From positions 1 through 9,570 of the forward strand of contig DAOVXH010000055.1 of NCBI GenBank assembly GCA_030636255.1: a stretch of DNA of 9,570 bases, in the 5' to 3' direction. The DNA is from Methanomassiliicoccales archaeon (GTDB lineage Archaea; Thermoplasmatota; Thermoplasmata; SG8-5). Positions 1 to 6,230 of the stretch are shown in pieces; the stretch's first letter is position 1; the number at the start of each line of letters is the position of its first letter. The position numbers and the translations under genes were made by a program. The notes under the pieces were generated by a model. The model worked only from the letters and a program-made list of their open reading frames with translations. It did not search any database and was not told the DNA's origin.

Positions 1-1256
1 CCTGCCTTGAATATCATCCACTCGCTCATGAAACCGCTCAGTGGTGGTGCGCCGGAAAGTGAAAGTGCTGCAATGCTGAATGCCAATGCGGTAATGGGCA
101 TTATATGACCAATACCTCTCATCTTCTTTATGTCCCTTGTTCCCAGCCTGTAGATAATTGCTCCGGCTGCAAGGAAAGCCAGGCCCTTCATGAATGCATG
201 TGTCATTATATGGAACACACCGCCACGGAATCCCATTTCGGCTCCATAGGCGAACCCAAGGCCAATACCCAGCATTATGTACCCAACCTGGGCAATACTG
301 GAATATGCCAGAATTCTTTTCAAATCTGCACCTTTAACTGCAAGCTGAATGAATGCCATCATGTTTCCAACAGTCATTGTGGCTATTGCCAGAACAACAA
401 GAAGCTCGCCGAAGTTAATTGTACCCTGGAAAATTATCAGGTTCTTTATGAGAATTATAACGCCTGCTTCAATGACAATACCTGAAAGCATGGCACTGAT
501 GTTTGATGGTGCCGCACTGTGGGCGTCTGGAAGCCAGGTGTGTAGAGGCACTATTGCTGCCTTCACTCCGAAACCAATAATGAGCATGATTATTGCTATG
601 CCAGACATTGGTCCAACTGTGGCTCCGATGGTCATTATCTCGACCATGTCAAGGGTGTGGAACTGACCATAGACCAGGGCAATTCCAAATAGTGCAAAGG
701 CGGAACCTGCTGCGCTGAGCACCAGATATTTCATACCTGCCTCAATGGACTCCCATTTGTCCTTATTGAATGAAACAAGAACATAGCTGGCAACGCACAT
801 GAGCTCAAAGAACACATACATCATGAACAGGTCCGATGAAATGGCAATTCCAACAATTCCAGCAACCATTAGCAGGAACAGTGGGTAGAAATATTCCTTC
901 CTAGATTTATCCTTCATGTATCCAATGGAGTAGATGGATACGACAAATGTAAGGCCGGTTGCAACCAGCATCAGGAACGCGCCTAGTGGCTCAAGAACGA
1001 AATCTGTGCTTCCGACTGAATATGTGAGTATATCATCTATTATGTTGAAGCCCATGAATTCTGCAGTAAGGGGATTGACTGCATTATTGAACTCCATCCA
1101 GGCCATTGCCAGGAAACCTGACACAATTAAAGCCATCAGGGAGAACAATGCTGTAATCATGGCTGGTGAATTGGAATTCTTTTCTCCGAACCTTCCAACT
1201 GCAAAGGCAATATAGGCTCCAAGTATCAGAATTATTAGAGGTAATAGTAACATCAT
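1..1256 (-). CDS. nuoM: NADH-quinone oxidoreductase (complex I-like) subunit M, 3' end cut by window edge
   Basis: This is one of the antiporter-like proton-pumping subunits of the membrane arm of complex I. My reverse-strand translation gives 418 codons, open at the left edge; the family is usually about 500 residues, so roughly 80 are missing. Visible landmarks, numbered from the first ATG: E151 in YVFFELM (counterpart of E. coli NuoM E144), K232 in GFGVKAAIVPLHTWLPDAH (the signature of the family and counterpart of K234), K313 in DLKRILAYSS, and E412 in SGFMSEWMIF. The last is the TM12 glutamate (E. coli E407) that separates NuoM from NuoL/NuoN, which carry lysine there. TM8 has Glu263 where E. 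coli NuoM has Lys265. The gene starts at an ATG overlapping the nuoL stop (TAATG); a second in-frame ATG follows at 1253. GGGGGTG at 1262-1268 is a good ribosome binding site for either. Confidence 0.95.
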   Translation of the reverse strand, partial: MMLLLPLIILILGAYIAFAVGRFGEKNSNSPAMITALFSLMALIVSGFLAMAWMEFNNAVNPLTAEFMGFNIIDDILTYSVGSTDFVLEPLGAFLMLVATGLTFVVSIYSIGYMKDKSRKEYFYPLFLLMVAGIVGIAISSDLFMMYVFFELMCVASYVLVSFNKDKWESIEAGMKYLVLSAAGSAFALFGIALVYGQFHTLDMVEIMTIGATVGPMSGIAIIMLIIGFGVKAAIVPLHTWLPDAHSAAPSNISAMLSGIVIEAGVIILIKNLIIFQGTINFGELLVVLAIATMTVGNMMAFIQLAVKGADLKRILAYSSIAQVGYIMLGIGLGFAYGAEMGFRGGVFHIMTHAFMKGLAFLAAGAIIYRLGTRDIKKMRGIGHIMPITALAFSIAALSLSGAPPLSGFMSEWMIFKA

Positions 1257-3049
1257 TAGAGCACCCCCTGCATGAAAAGCATAACAAATAGCACCAGCAT
1301 GAGAATTACTACACCAATAAAGTTCATGTTTGCGTCGCCAGTTTGAAGTTTTCTCAGTCTGATAGAAAGTTTCTTCACACCAAGTGCAACATCATCATAT
1401 AGCTTGTCAAACCCAAAGCCCATTCTTCCATACTTGATGACCCACTGGCTCACCTTATTTGACTTGAGGCTGTTTCGGCCGTACCACAGTCCAGCACCAG
1501 CACCAATACCCAAAAGGGTAATACCAACTACTGTCAAATTAGTTAATGTGTGGTTGACAAATTCTCCCAGGTAATGTGTGTGGAAATCTGCTCCTGCAAG
1601 ACCGAAGTCACTGAATCCCATGCTGAACATCTCCACTGCGGCCCAGGACGCTATTGCGCCTACTGCCAGTATTCCCAGTACCAGGAGCATGACTCCAGGT
1701 GTCTCATGGACATGCCTTTCCTTCTTGGGCTCTCCCTCGAAGACCAGGAAATACATTCTCAGTGAATATGCAACTGTGAGCATTGCAGTGACAACCACAA
1801 GAATCAGTGGTATCCACAATTCTTGCTCATAAGCTCCTGCAAATATCAAGTCCTTGCTCCAGAAACCGCTGAATATTGGAATTCCGGCCAGCGCCAGGGC
1901 CCCAAATAACATCAGGAATCGAGTTTTGGGCATTTCCTTCTTCAGGCCCCGCATTTCATACATGTTCCTTGTGCCAACAGAGTGAATTATTGCTCCAGCA
2001 CATAGGAAAAGCAATGCCTTGAATATTGCGTGGTTCAGAAGATGATACTGTGATATGAATACGCCGCTAAGTCCAAGACCAAGGGCGAATACCATGTACC
2101 CTAATTGGCTAACTGTGGAATATGCCAGTAATCGTTTTAAATCAGGTTCCACAATAGCCATTATTGCTGCTATCAGGGCAGTTATTCCACCCAGGTAAAG
2201 AAGGGCGGTTGTCCAGCCGTCTACTGCAACAAATGCCGGTGCCATCCTTGCCAGTATGTAGATACCAGCATTCACCATTGTAGCTGCATGGATAAGTGCA
2301 CTGACAGTTGTTGGGGCCTCCATTGCGTCTGGAAGCCAAGCATGCAAAGGCATCTGGGCACTCTTTCCCATTGCTCCAATAATGAACATGAATCCTGCGA
2401 AAGACAGGTAATTAACATTTATGTCTCCTGCCTGGCCTAGTGCTATAATTTCTTGAACGCTGAATGTTCCTGTTGCCAGGTAGAGCACGAAAATACCTAT
2501 TATAAGACCAATGTCTCCAATCCTTGTGGTTACAAAGGCTTTAATTCCAGCCTTGGCAGCCTTGGGGTCCTCAACATTAAAGGAAATCAGGGCATATGAA
2601 CATAAACCAACAATCTCCCAGAAGAAGTACACTATCAGCAAATTATCAGTAATAACCAGACATATCATGGCGCCGATGAAGAGCATGATAAGTGCGTAGT
2701 ATCTTGGAAGACCTTTTTCGCCTTCCATGTATTTTGTGGAATAAAGCACAACCAATAGGCCAATTCCCGAAGCAATTGCAGCAATGAATATTGCCAGTGG
2801 GTCAATGAACACGTCAAATGAAAGACCTGCACTGGGTACCCAGTCATATGATGCCACTATGGGAGCTGCGCCGGAAGTATAAATGTCTGGAAGCAGAAGG
2901 AATACCGGAACCGCAACTAATGCGGCCAGCAAGACCGAAACCCAGGCAAGTGCCTTGTCACCAAGCTTTTTCAGCAATGGGACCAGTCCAAAGAAGGCGA
3001 ATGGCAGAACAATCATCAATGTTATGAGCAGTGTGTCGTCAATTAACAT
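1256..3049 (-). CDS. nuoL: NADH-quinone oxidoreductase (complex I-like) subunit L
   Basis: This is the distal antiporter-like subunit of the complex I membrane arm, 597 residues (E. coli NuoL is 613), with hydrophobic segments along nearly the whole length. Key residues are in place: E145 in VYFFWEIVGLCSYALISF (E. coli E144), R176 and D179 in TTRIGDIGL, K229 in GKSAQMPLHAWLPDAMEAP, H254, K305 in DLKRLLAYSTVSQLGY, H336/H340 and K344 in HAIFKALLFL (E. coli K342), and K399 in GFWSKD (E. coli K399). After about residue 525 an amphipathic charged stretch (GFDKLYDDVALGVKKLSIRL) matches the lateral-helix region of NuoL, followed by a final TM helix (575-593). This C-terminal part identifies NuoL rather than M or N. 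The start is fixed by an SD 6 nt upstream that overlaps the nuoK stop. All proton-path residues I could locate are intact. Confidence 0.97.
   Translation of the reverse strand: MLIDDTLLITLMIVLPFAFFGLVPLLKKLGDKALAWVSVLLAALVAVPVFLLLPDIYTSGAAPIVASYDWVPSAGLSFDVFIDPLAIFIAAIASGIGLLVVLYSTKYMEGEKGLPRYYALIMLFIGAMICLVITDNLLIVYFFWEIVGLCSYALISFNVEDPKAAKAGIKAFVTTRIGDIGLIIGIFVLYLATGTFSVQEIIALGQAGDINVNYLSFAGFMFIIGAMGKSAQMPLHAWLPDAMEAPTTVSALIHAATMVNAGIYILARMAPAFVAVDGWTTALLYLGGITALIAAIMAIVEPDLKRLLAYSTVSQLGYMVFALGLGLSGVFISQYHLLNHAIFKALLFLCAGAIIHSVGTRNMYEMRGLKKEMPKTRFLMLFGALALAGIPIFSGFWSKDLIFAGAYEQELWIPLILVVVTAMLTVAYSLRMYFLVFEGEPKKERHVHETPGVMLLVLGILAVGAIASWAAVEMFSMGFSDFGLAGADFHTHYLGEFVNHTLTNLTVVGITLLGIGAGAGLWYGRNSLKSNKVSQWVIKYGRMGFGFDKLYDDVALGVKKLSIRLRKLQTGDANMNFIGVVILMLVLFVMLFMQGVL
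1262..1268 (-). promoter_or_regulatory. Ribosome binding site of nuoM, inside the end of nuoL
   Basis: GGGGGTG lies 5 nt before the ATG at 1256 and 8 nt before the ATG at 1253. It pairs with the archaeal anti-SD sequence with one G:U in place of A:U. It lies within the last codons of nuoL, so nuoM translation is probably coupled to nuoL termination. Confidence 0.6.
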
Positions 3050-3055
3050 TCTTCT

Positions 3056-3064
3056 TCACCCCCT
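3056..3064 (-). promoter_or_regulatory. Ribosome binding site of nuoL, containing the nuoK stop codon
   Basis: AGGGGGTGA lies exactly 6 nt before the nuoL ATG at 3049. Its terminal TGA is the stop codon of nuoK, so a ribosome ending nuoK sits on the nuoL SD. The spacing equals that of nuoJ2 and nuoK, which fixes the nuoL start. Confidence 0.75.
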
Positions 3065-3352
3065 CAGTTTTCCCATTTTGGAAGAATCCAGACTCTTGGA
3101 TTGCTTCCATACATTGACAATTATGGACAGCGCAACTGCGGCCACTATTGCCTCTATCGATATGGCGATTATTACATAACCCTGAACTGCGGCCCCACCC
3201 ATTCCGATGAATGCTAGTGTTGAGCCCTTGGCCATTATTTCCAGGCCGATTACCATTTTTACGAGGTTCTTTTTACTGAGAACACAATAAAGACCCAGTG
3301 CCAGGAAAATCAAGGCAAACATAATGTCGATTTGTACGATTTCTAACGCCAT
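3056..3352 (-). CDS. nuoK: NADH-quinone oxidoreductase (complex I-like) subunit K
   Basis: This is a small three-helix membrane subunit that carries part of the central proton path next to NuoJ and NuoN. It has 98 residues, the family's normal length (E. coli 100). TM1 is about 8-25, TM2 about 30-50, TM3 about 56-82. The two essential intramembrane glutamates can be placed: E38 in VIGLEIM (E. coli E36) and E67 in AISIEAIVAAVAL (E. coli E72). The TM2-TM3 loop is several residues shorter than in E. coli. After GLEIM the sequence is AKGSTLAF rather than the usual INAxxLAF, so the helix-2 asparagine is missing. The short TM3 is also reminiscent of MnhC/MbhG of Mrp-type modules, but E67 and the C-terminal LRG ending favour NuoK. 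The start is set by GGAGGTGA 6 nt upstream. It overlaps the end of nuoJ2 by 10 nt. Confidence 0.9.
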   Translation of the reverse strand: MALEIVQIDIMFALIFLALGLYCVLSKKNLVKMVIGLEIMAKGSTLAFIGMGGAAVQGYVIIAISIEAIVAAVALSIIVNVWKQSKSLDSSKMGKLRG

Positions 3353-3600
3353 TTAAATTCACCTCCAACAAGGGCCAATACCCCGATAACGCCGGCGAAC
3401 ATCATCACCGACAGGACAAGCATGTCTATGTTCCTCTCGTCCCACATCTGGCCACCAACAAGTTCTGCGTCAGTACCATCAGAGACAACATTGGGCTGAT
3501 CCTGAACTGCGTTCATCAGGCTGCCACCAATGTATAATAGCAGAATGAAGGCGATGAAGCCAGCACCCATTGCCGCAGCAAATTTGGTCTGGGGGTTCAT
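3343..3600 (-). CDS. nuoJ2: NuoJ C-terminal half (TM4-5) as a separate subunit
   Basis: This 85-residue membrane protein has two TM helices: about 10-31 (AMGAGFIAFILLLYIGG) and about 58-80 (DMLVLSVMMFAGVIGVLAL), joined by a polar loop rich in Asp/Gln/Glu. Its position between nuoJ1 and nuoK, and the fit of its last helix to the final helix of NuoJ, make it the C-terminal half of a NuoJ divided between TM3 and TM4. Haloarchaeal genomes name such a pair nuoJ1 and nuoJ2. The segment ERNIDMLVLSV with its following helix also resembles the RxxDTLGE-plus-helix region of MbhE/MrpA C-terminal domains, so an Mrp/Mbh-like origin is possible. It starts in an ATGA overlap with nuoJ1 behind a perfect AGGAGGTGA site. 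The function is inferred from position and topology more than from strict motifs. Confidence 0.78.
   Translation of the reverse strand: MNPQTKFAAAMGAGFIAFILLLYIGGSLMNAVQDQPNVVSDGTDAELVGGQMWDERNIDMLVLSVMMFAGVIGVLALVGGEFKWR
3359..3366 (-). promoter_or_regulatory. Ribosome binding site of nuoK, inside nuoJ2
   Basis: GGAGGTGA is a perfect archaeal Shine-Dalgarno site, 6 nt before the nuoK ATG. It lies within the last codons of nuoJ2 and fixes the nuoK start. Confidence 0.75.
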
Positions 3601-3848
3601 TGTTCTTCACCTCCTCTTGTCAAGCTGATTGTGGAAATGAACAGGACTGTTATCAGACCTGCACAAACAACAAGCTCAAAGGCCGCCGCAATGGGCGCAT
3701 TCGCAATGAAGAATGCCGCACTGAGAACTGCGCTGGAAACACCCAGCAGTATTGCCGACTGGAGAAGGTCCTTCTTCTCAATGGCAAAGAACAATATCAG
3801 CACTGAAGCACTCAGGATTATAACATTAACCATAGTAATTATATCCAT
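3597..3848 (-). CDS. nuoJ1: NuoJ N-terminal half (TM1-3) as a separate subunit
   Basis: This is a small complex I membrane subunit with three predicted helices (from this start, about 3-23, 29-50 and 53-76). The third, AAFELVVCAGLITVLF, matches TM3 of NuoJ (E. coli ALEIIVYAGAIMVLF), the helix with the pi-bulge involved in the central proton path. Glu is kept, but the tyrosine (E. coli Y59) is a cysteine. The protein ends soon after TM3, and nuoJ2 supplies TM4-5. The pattern KDLLQSAILLGV plus APIAAAFEL also recalls MbhD/DUF4040 proteins, which are homologous. Start choice: the frame is open to an ATG at 3893, giving 15 extra polar residues. The ATG at 3848 places the N-terminus right before TM1, as in NuoJ, and has a partial SD (GTGAT) just upstream. 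If translation is leaderless, 3893 is the alternative. Confidence 0.82.
   Translation of the reverse strand: MDIITMVNVIILSASVLILFFAIEKKDLLQSAILLGVSSAVLSAAFFIANAPIAAAFELVVCAGLITVLFISTISLTRGGEEQ
3607..3615 (-). promoter_or_regulatory. Ribosome binding site of nuoJ2, inside nuoJ1
   Basis: AGGAGGTGA is fully complementary to the archaeal 16S rRNA 3' end (anti-SD core CACCTCC) and lies 6 nt before the nuoJ2 ATG at 3600. It is the strongest SD in the window. It shows that nuoJ2 is translated as its own protein, so the gene pair does not reflect a frameshift artefact. Confidence 0.8.
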
Positions 3849-3912
3849 ACATATCACGCTCGGGAATTGGGTGGACATTGATTCATTGTTCATAAAGATT
3901 GTCTATAGAATG

Positions 3913-3919
3913 TTATAAA
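3913..3919 (-). promoter_or_regulatory. Putative TATA box of the nuoJ1-J2-K-L-M cluster
   Basis: TTTATAA on the minus strand lies in the gap between the dCMP deaminase gene and nuoJ1. A transcript starting about 25 nt downstream would begin near 3890, close to the upstream ATG at 3893 and about 40 nt before the preferred ATG at 3848. No U-rich terminator is visible in the gap, so read-through from the deaminase gene is also possible. Assigned on sequence alone. Confidence 0.4.
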
Positions 3920-3940
3920 GAATACTTGGAGTTTATTGAA

Positions 3941-4432
3941 TTACTCTAAATCATTAAGCTTATAATACCGCACAGAAATGTCGCCCTGGCTCAGAAGTTC
4001 GATGGCAAGGTCATCCTTGTATTCGCCATCATATATCACTTCAGTAATTCCAGCATTCAGCAAGAGTTTGGCACAGACTGAACATGGATAATTTGTGATG
4101 AAAATTGTTGCTCCTTTCACGCTAACTCCGAAAACTGCTGCCTGGATTATTGCATTTTGTTCTGCATGAACGCCCCTGCACAGTTCGTGGCGCTCCCCGC
4201 TGGGCACATTTCTTTGCTGGCGGATGCAACCTGTCTCCTCACAATGTGGCAAACCTTTGGGTGCTCCATTGTAACCTGTGGTAAGAACCCGTTTGTCAGA
4301 AACTATGACTGCTCCAACCTTTCTTCGAAGGCAGGTTGAGCGTTCTGAGACCAGATGGGCCATTTTCATGAAATATTCATCATTTGAGGGACGTGCTGTC
4401 ATCCGACCATCATCAAACCGATTGCATATCAT
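3941..4432 (-). CDS. dCMP deaminase (ComEB-type, zinc-dependent)
   Basis: It deaminates dCMP to dUMP, feeding dTMP synthesis in the cytoplasm. The protein has 163 residues and the cytidine/deoxycytidylate deaminase fold. The catalytic zinc motif is visible as H89-A-E91 in GVHAEQNAI and P116-C117-S-V-C120 in NYPCSVCAKLLLNAGI; E91 is the proton shuttle. GYNGAPKGLPHC (53-64) is the substrate-loop signature that marks dCMP deaminases against free-cytidine deaminases. Extra Cys/His residues (C64, C69, H82, C85) could form the structural zinc site seen in some members. The start used overlaps the ABC-F stop (ATGA), but the family usually begins near RPSxDEYFM, so the internal ATG at 4402 (Met11) is a strong alternative. 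Neither has a strong SD. It is the third gene of the thrS group. Confidence 0.93.
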   Translation of the reverse strand: MICNRFDDGRMTARPSNDEYFMKMAHLVSERSTCLRRKVGAVIVSDKRVLTTGYNGAPKGLPHCEETGCIRQQRNVPSGERHELCRGVHAEQNAIIQAAVFGVSVKGATIFITNYPCSVCAKLLLNAGITEVIYDGEYKDDLAIELLSQGDISVRYYKLNDLE

Positions 4433-6222
4433 CTTTTCTGTTTTTTGCCGCCGCGCTTCTTCAGGTAATAATTATCAATTGCCCATTGATGGCCATCCAA
4501 TTCTGCCTGGCTGATTTTTAAAATCTGACCCTGAGTGTACCTTACCTTGGTGGTCCAGTCAGTATATTTTCTTGTGACCTCATAGGTATCGCCACCAGTG
4601 GAGAGCTTGGACTTGCCTCTGGCCTTCAGGTATGCAGAATAATTGCCAGAATAGGTTTTGAGACCGCCGTTGCGAATTTCGAATATGTCGGTTGCCACAT
4701 TGTCCAGTAATGCCCGGTCGTGGGAAATTACTAAAATTGTTCCTGGGTATTCGATTAATGCCTTCTCCATTGCTGCCTTTGCATAGATGTCCAGATAGTT
4801 TGATGGTTCGTCAAGAATCAGAAAGTTCTGCTGGGACATGAGAAGTTTGGCTATTGATAGTCTGGCCCTCTCGCCGCCACTGAGCTGGAACACCTTCTTG
4901 AACACGCTGCTGCCACTGAAAAAGAATTTCCCTAGGAATGTGCGCACCCATTCTTCAGATGCATCCTTCTTGTGCTTTTGAATTTCCTGGATTACAGTGT
5001 TTCCGCGGATAAGGCCGTCCTGCTCCTGGCTGTAATATCCTATGTTCACGCCCTTGCTGATTTTTATTGCACCGGAGCTTGGTTTTTCCTCTTCCATTAT
5101 TAGTTTTACCAGGGTGGTTTTGCCACAGCCATTGGGGCCGATTAGGCCAATCTTATCGCCTTTTTCAATTCGGAAATTGCATCTACCAAGTATGGGAACT
5201 TCGCCATATTTTTTGCCAATGTCCTCGGCATCAATAGTGTCCTTGCCACTCTTCTGTGCTGTTCCAAAATCAATGCCATATGACCGGGTGTGGTCCTTGG
5301 GCCTGTCAATCTTGTCCATCTTGTCCAGCTTCTTCTGCTGGGTCTTGTGTAAACTGCTGAAGGAATAAACACTGTGCATGAACTGAATCATTTCCTTCTG
5401 GCGCTGTATTTCTTTCTGTTGCTTTGAATGGCGCTTGCTCTGATTTTCAAACTCAAGTGCTTTCTTTTCCAGATATTCAGAATAATTGCCAGAGTATGAG
5501 TTTGACCTGGCTGCTTCAATCTCCACAACCTTGGTTGCCAGCTTGTCCAGAAGATAACGGTCGTGGCTCACCATGATGACTGCCCCGGGATAGTTTTCCA
5601 GATAATCTTCCAGCCACTCGGTAGTTTCAATATCAAGGTGATTGGTAGGCTCGTCAAGGATGAGTAAATCTGCATCCTCGGCTTCCATTATAATTCTGGC
5701 AAGCCTGGCCTTTGTTCGCTCTCCTCCACTTAGACTACCTACCTTGGTATTGTAAGTACGCTTATCCAGACCAAGTTTTTCCAGTATTCCCTCGGCCCTG
5801 GACGGATGCCCATAACCTCCGCTGGATGCAAAATCCTCAAGTGCCTTGGCATATTCACTTGAAACTGATTCCAGGTCTTCCTGGGAAAGTTCGGCTTCCA
5901 TCTTCTTTTCCAGATAGGTGATTTTTTTGGCAAGAGAACCCAATTGACCGGTAGGTTGGGAAACTGCCTCGATGAGGGTTTGAGAATCATCTAGCTTGCT
6001 CTCCTGGGTCATGTATCCTAGAGTAACATCCCTGGGAATTTTTATCTCGCCCATGTCTGCTGTTTCCAGGCCGTAGATTATGTTGAGAAGTGTTGATTTG
6101 CCGGTACCGTTCTGACCAACCAGGCCTATCTTCTGGCCCTTTAAAACTTCAAAGCTTATGTCCCTGAGAACAACCTGAGGCCCAAATGATTTTGATACAG
6201 AATTAACAACAATGGCTGACAT
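4429..6222 (-). CDS. ABC-F family ATP-binding protein (ribosome-associated twin ATPase)
   Basis: This soluble protein has two ABC ATPase domains in one chain and no membrane helices; ABC-F proteins bind the ribosomal E site and influence translation. It has 597 residues. Domain 1: Walker A GQNGTGKS (36-43), signature LSGGER (164-169), Walker B LLILDEPTNHLD (186-197, catalytic E191), H-loop His220. A charged linker (about 235-325, Lys/Gln-rich, likely a helical hairpin) fits the P-site tRNA-interaction motif. Domain 2: Walker A GPNGCGKT (362-369), LSGGERARLS (447-456), Walker B LILDEPSNYLD (468-478, E472), His501. Position 474-476 reads SNY rather than the usual TNH. A basic tail follows (540-597, ending in a Lys/Arg-rich stretch) and may contact rRNA. 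It starts 8 nt after the thrS stop behind a weak AGGCGAT. Placement after thrS supports a translation role; which ABC-F subgroup it belongs to cannot be told. Confidence 0.93.
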   Translation of the reverse strand: MSAIVVNSVSKSFGPQVVLRDISFEVLKGQKIGLVGQNGTGKSTLLNIIYGLETADMGEIKIPRDVTLGYMTQESKLDDSQTLIEAVSQPTGQLGSLAKKITYLEKKMEAELSQEDLESVSSEYAKALEDFASSGGYGHPSRAEGILEKLGLDKRTYNTKVGSLSGGERTKARLARIIMEAEDADLLILDEPTNHLDIETTEWLEDYLENYPGAVIMVSHDRYLLDKLATKVVEIEAARSNSYSGNYSEYLEKKALEFENQSKRHSKQQKEIQRQKEMIQFMHSVYSFSSLHKTQQKKLDKMDKIDRPKDHTRSYGIDFGTAQKSGKDTIDAEDIGKKYGEVPILGRCNFRIEKGDKIGLIGPNGCGKTTLVKLIMEEEKPSSGAIKISKGVNIGYYSQEQDGLIRGNTVIQEIQKHKKDASEEWVRTFLGKFFFSGSSVFKKVFQLSGGERARLSIAKLLMSQQNFLILDEPSNYLDIYAKAAMEKALIEYPGTILVISHDRALLDNVATDIFEIRNGGLKTYSGNYSAYLKARGKSKLSTGGDTYEVTRKYTDWTTKVRYTQGQILKISQAELDGHQWAIDNYYLKKRGGKKQKR

Positions 6223-6230
6223 GAAATCGC

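Noticed and set aside
105..1215. Several plus-strand open frames of 90-126 codons
   Set aside because: They lie antisense to nuoM, whose minus-strand frame is continuous, hydrophobic and carries all family motifs; the plus frames give Cys/His- or Ala-rich sequence without motifs.
2883..3179. Plus-strand frame of 98 codons across the nuoK/nuoL junction
   Set aside because: It is antisense to two well-supported genes with strong SD sites, and its translation is low-complexity Ala/Thr/Ser without a recognisable domain.
3597..3600. Possible frameshift splitting a single nuoJ gene
   Set aside because: The ATGA overlap, the perfect SD for the second frame, and the split falling in the TM3-TM4 loop argue for two real genes, as in haloarchaea.
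4429..6222. ABC-F protein as an antibiotic-resistance or transporter gene
   Set aside because: There is no membrane domain or transporter partner nearby, the context is translation-related, and nothing in the sequence points to a resistance subgroup.
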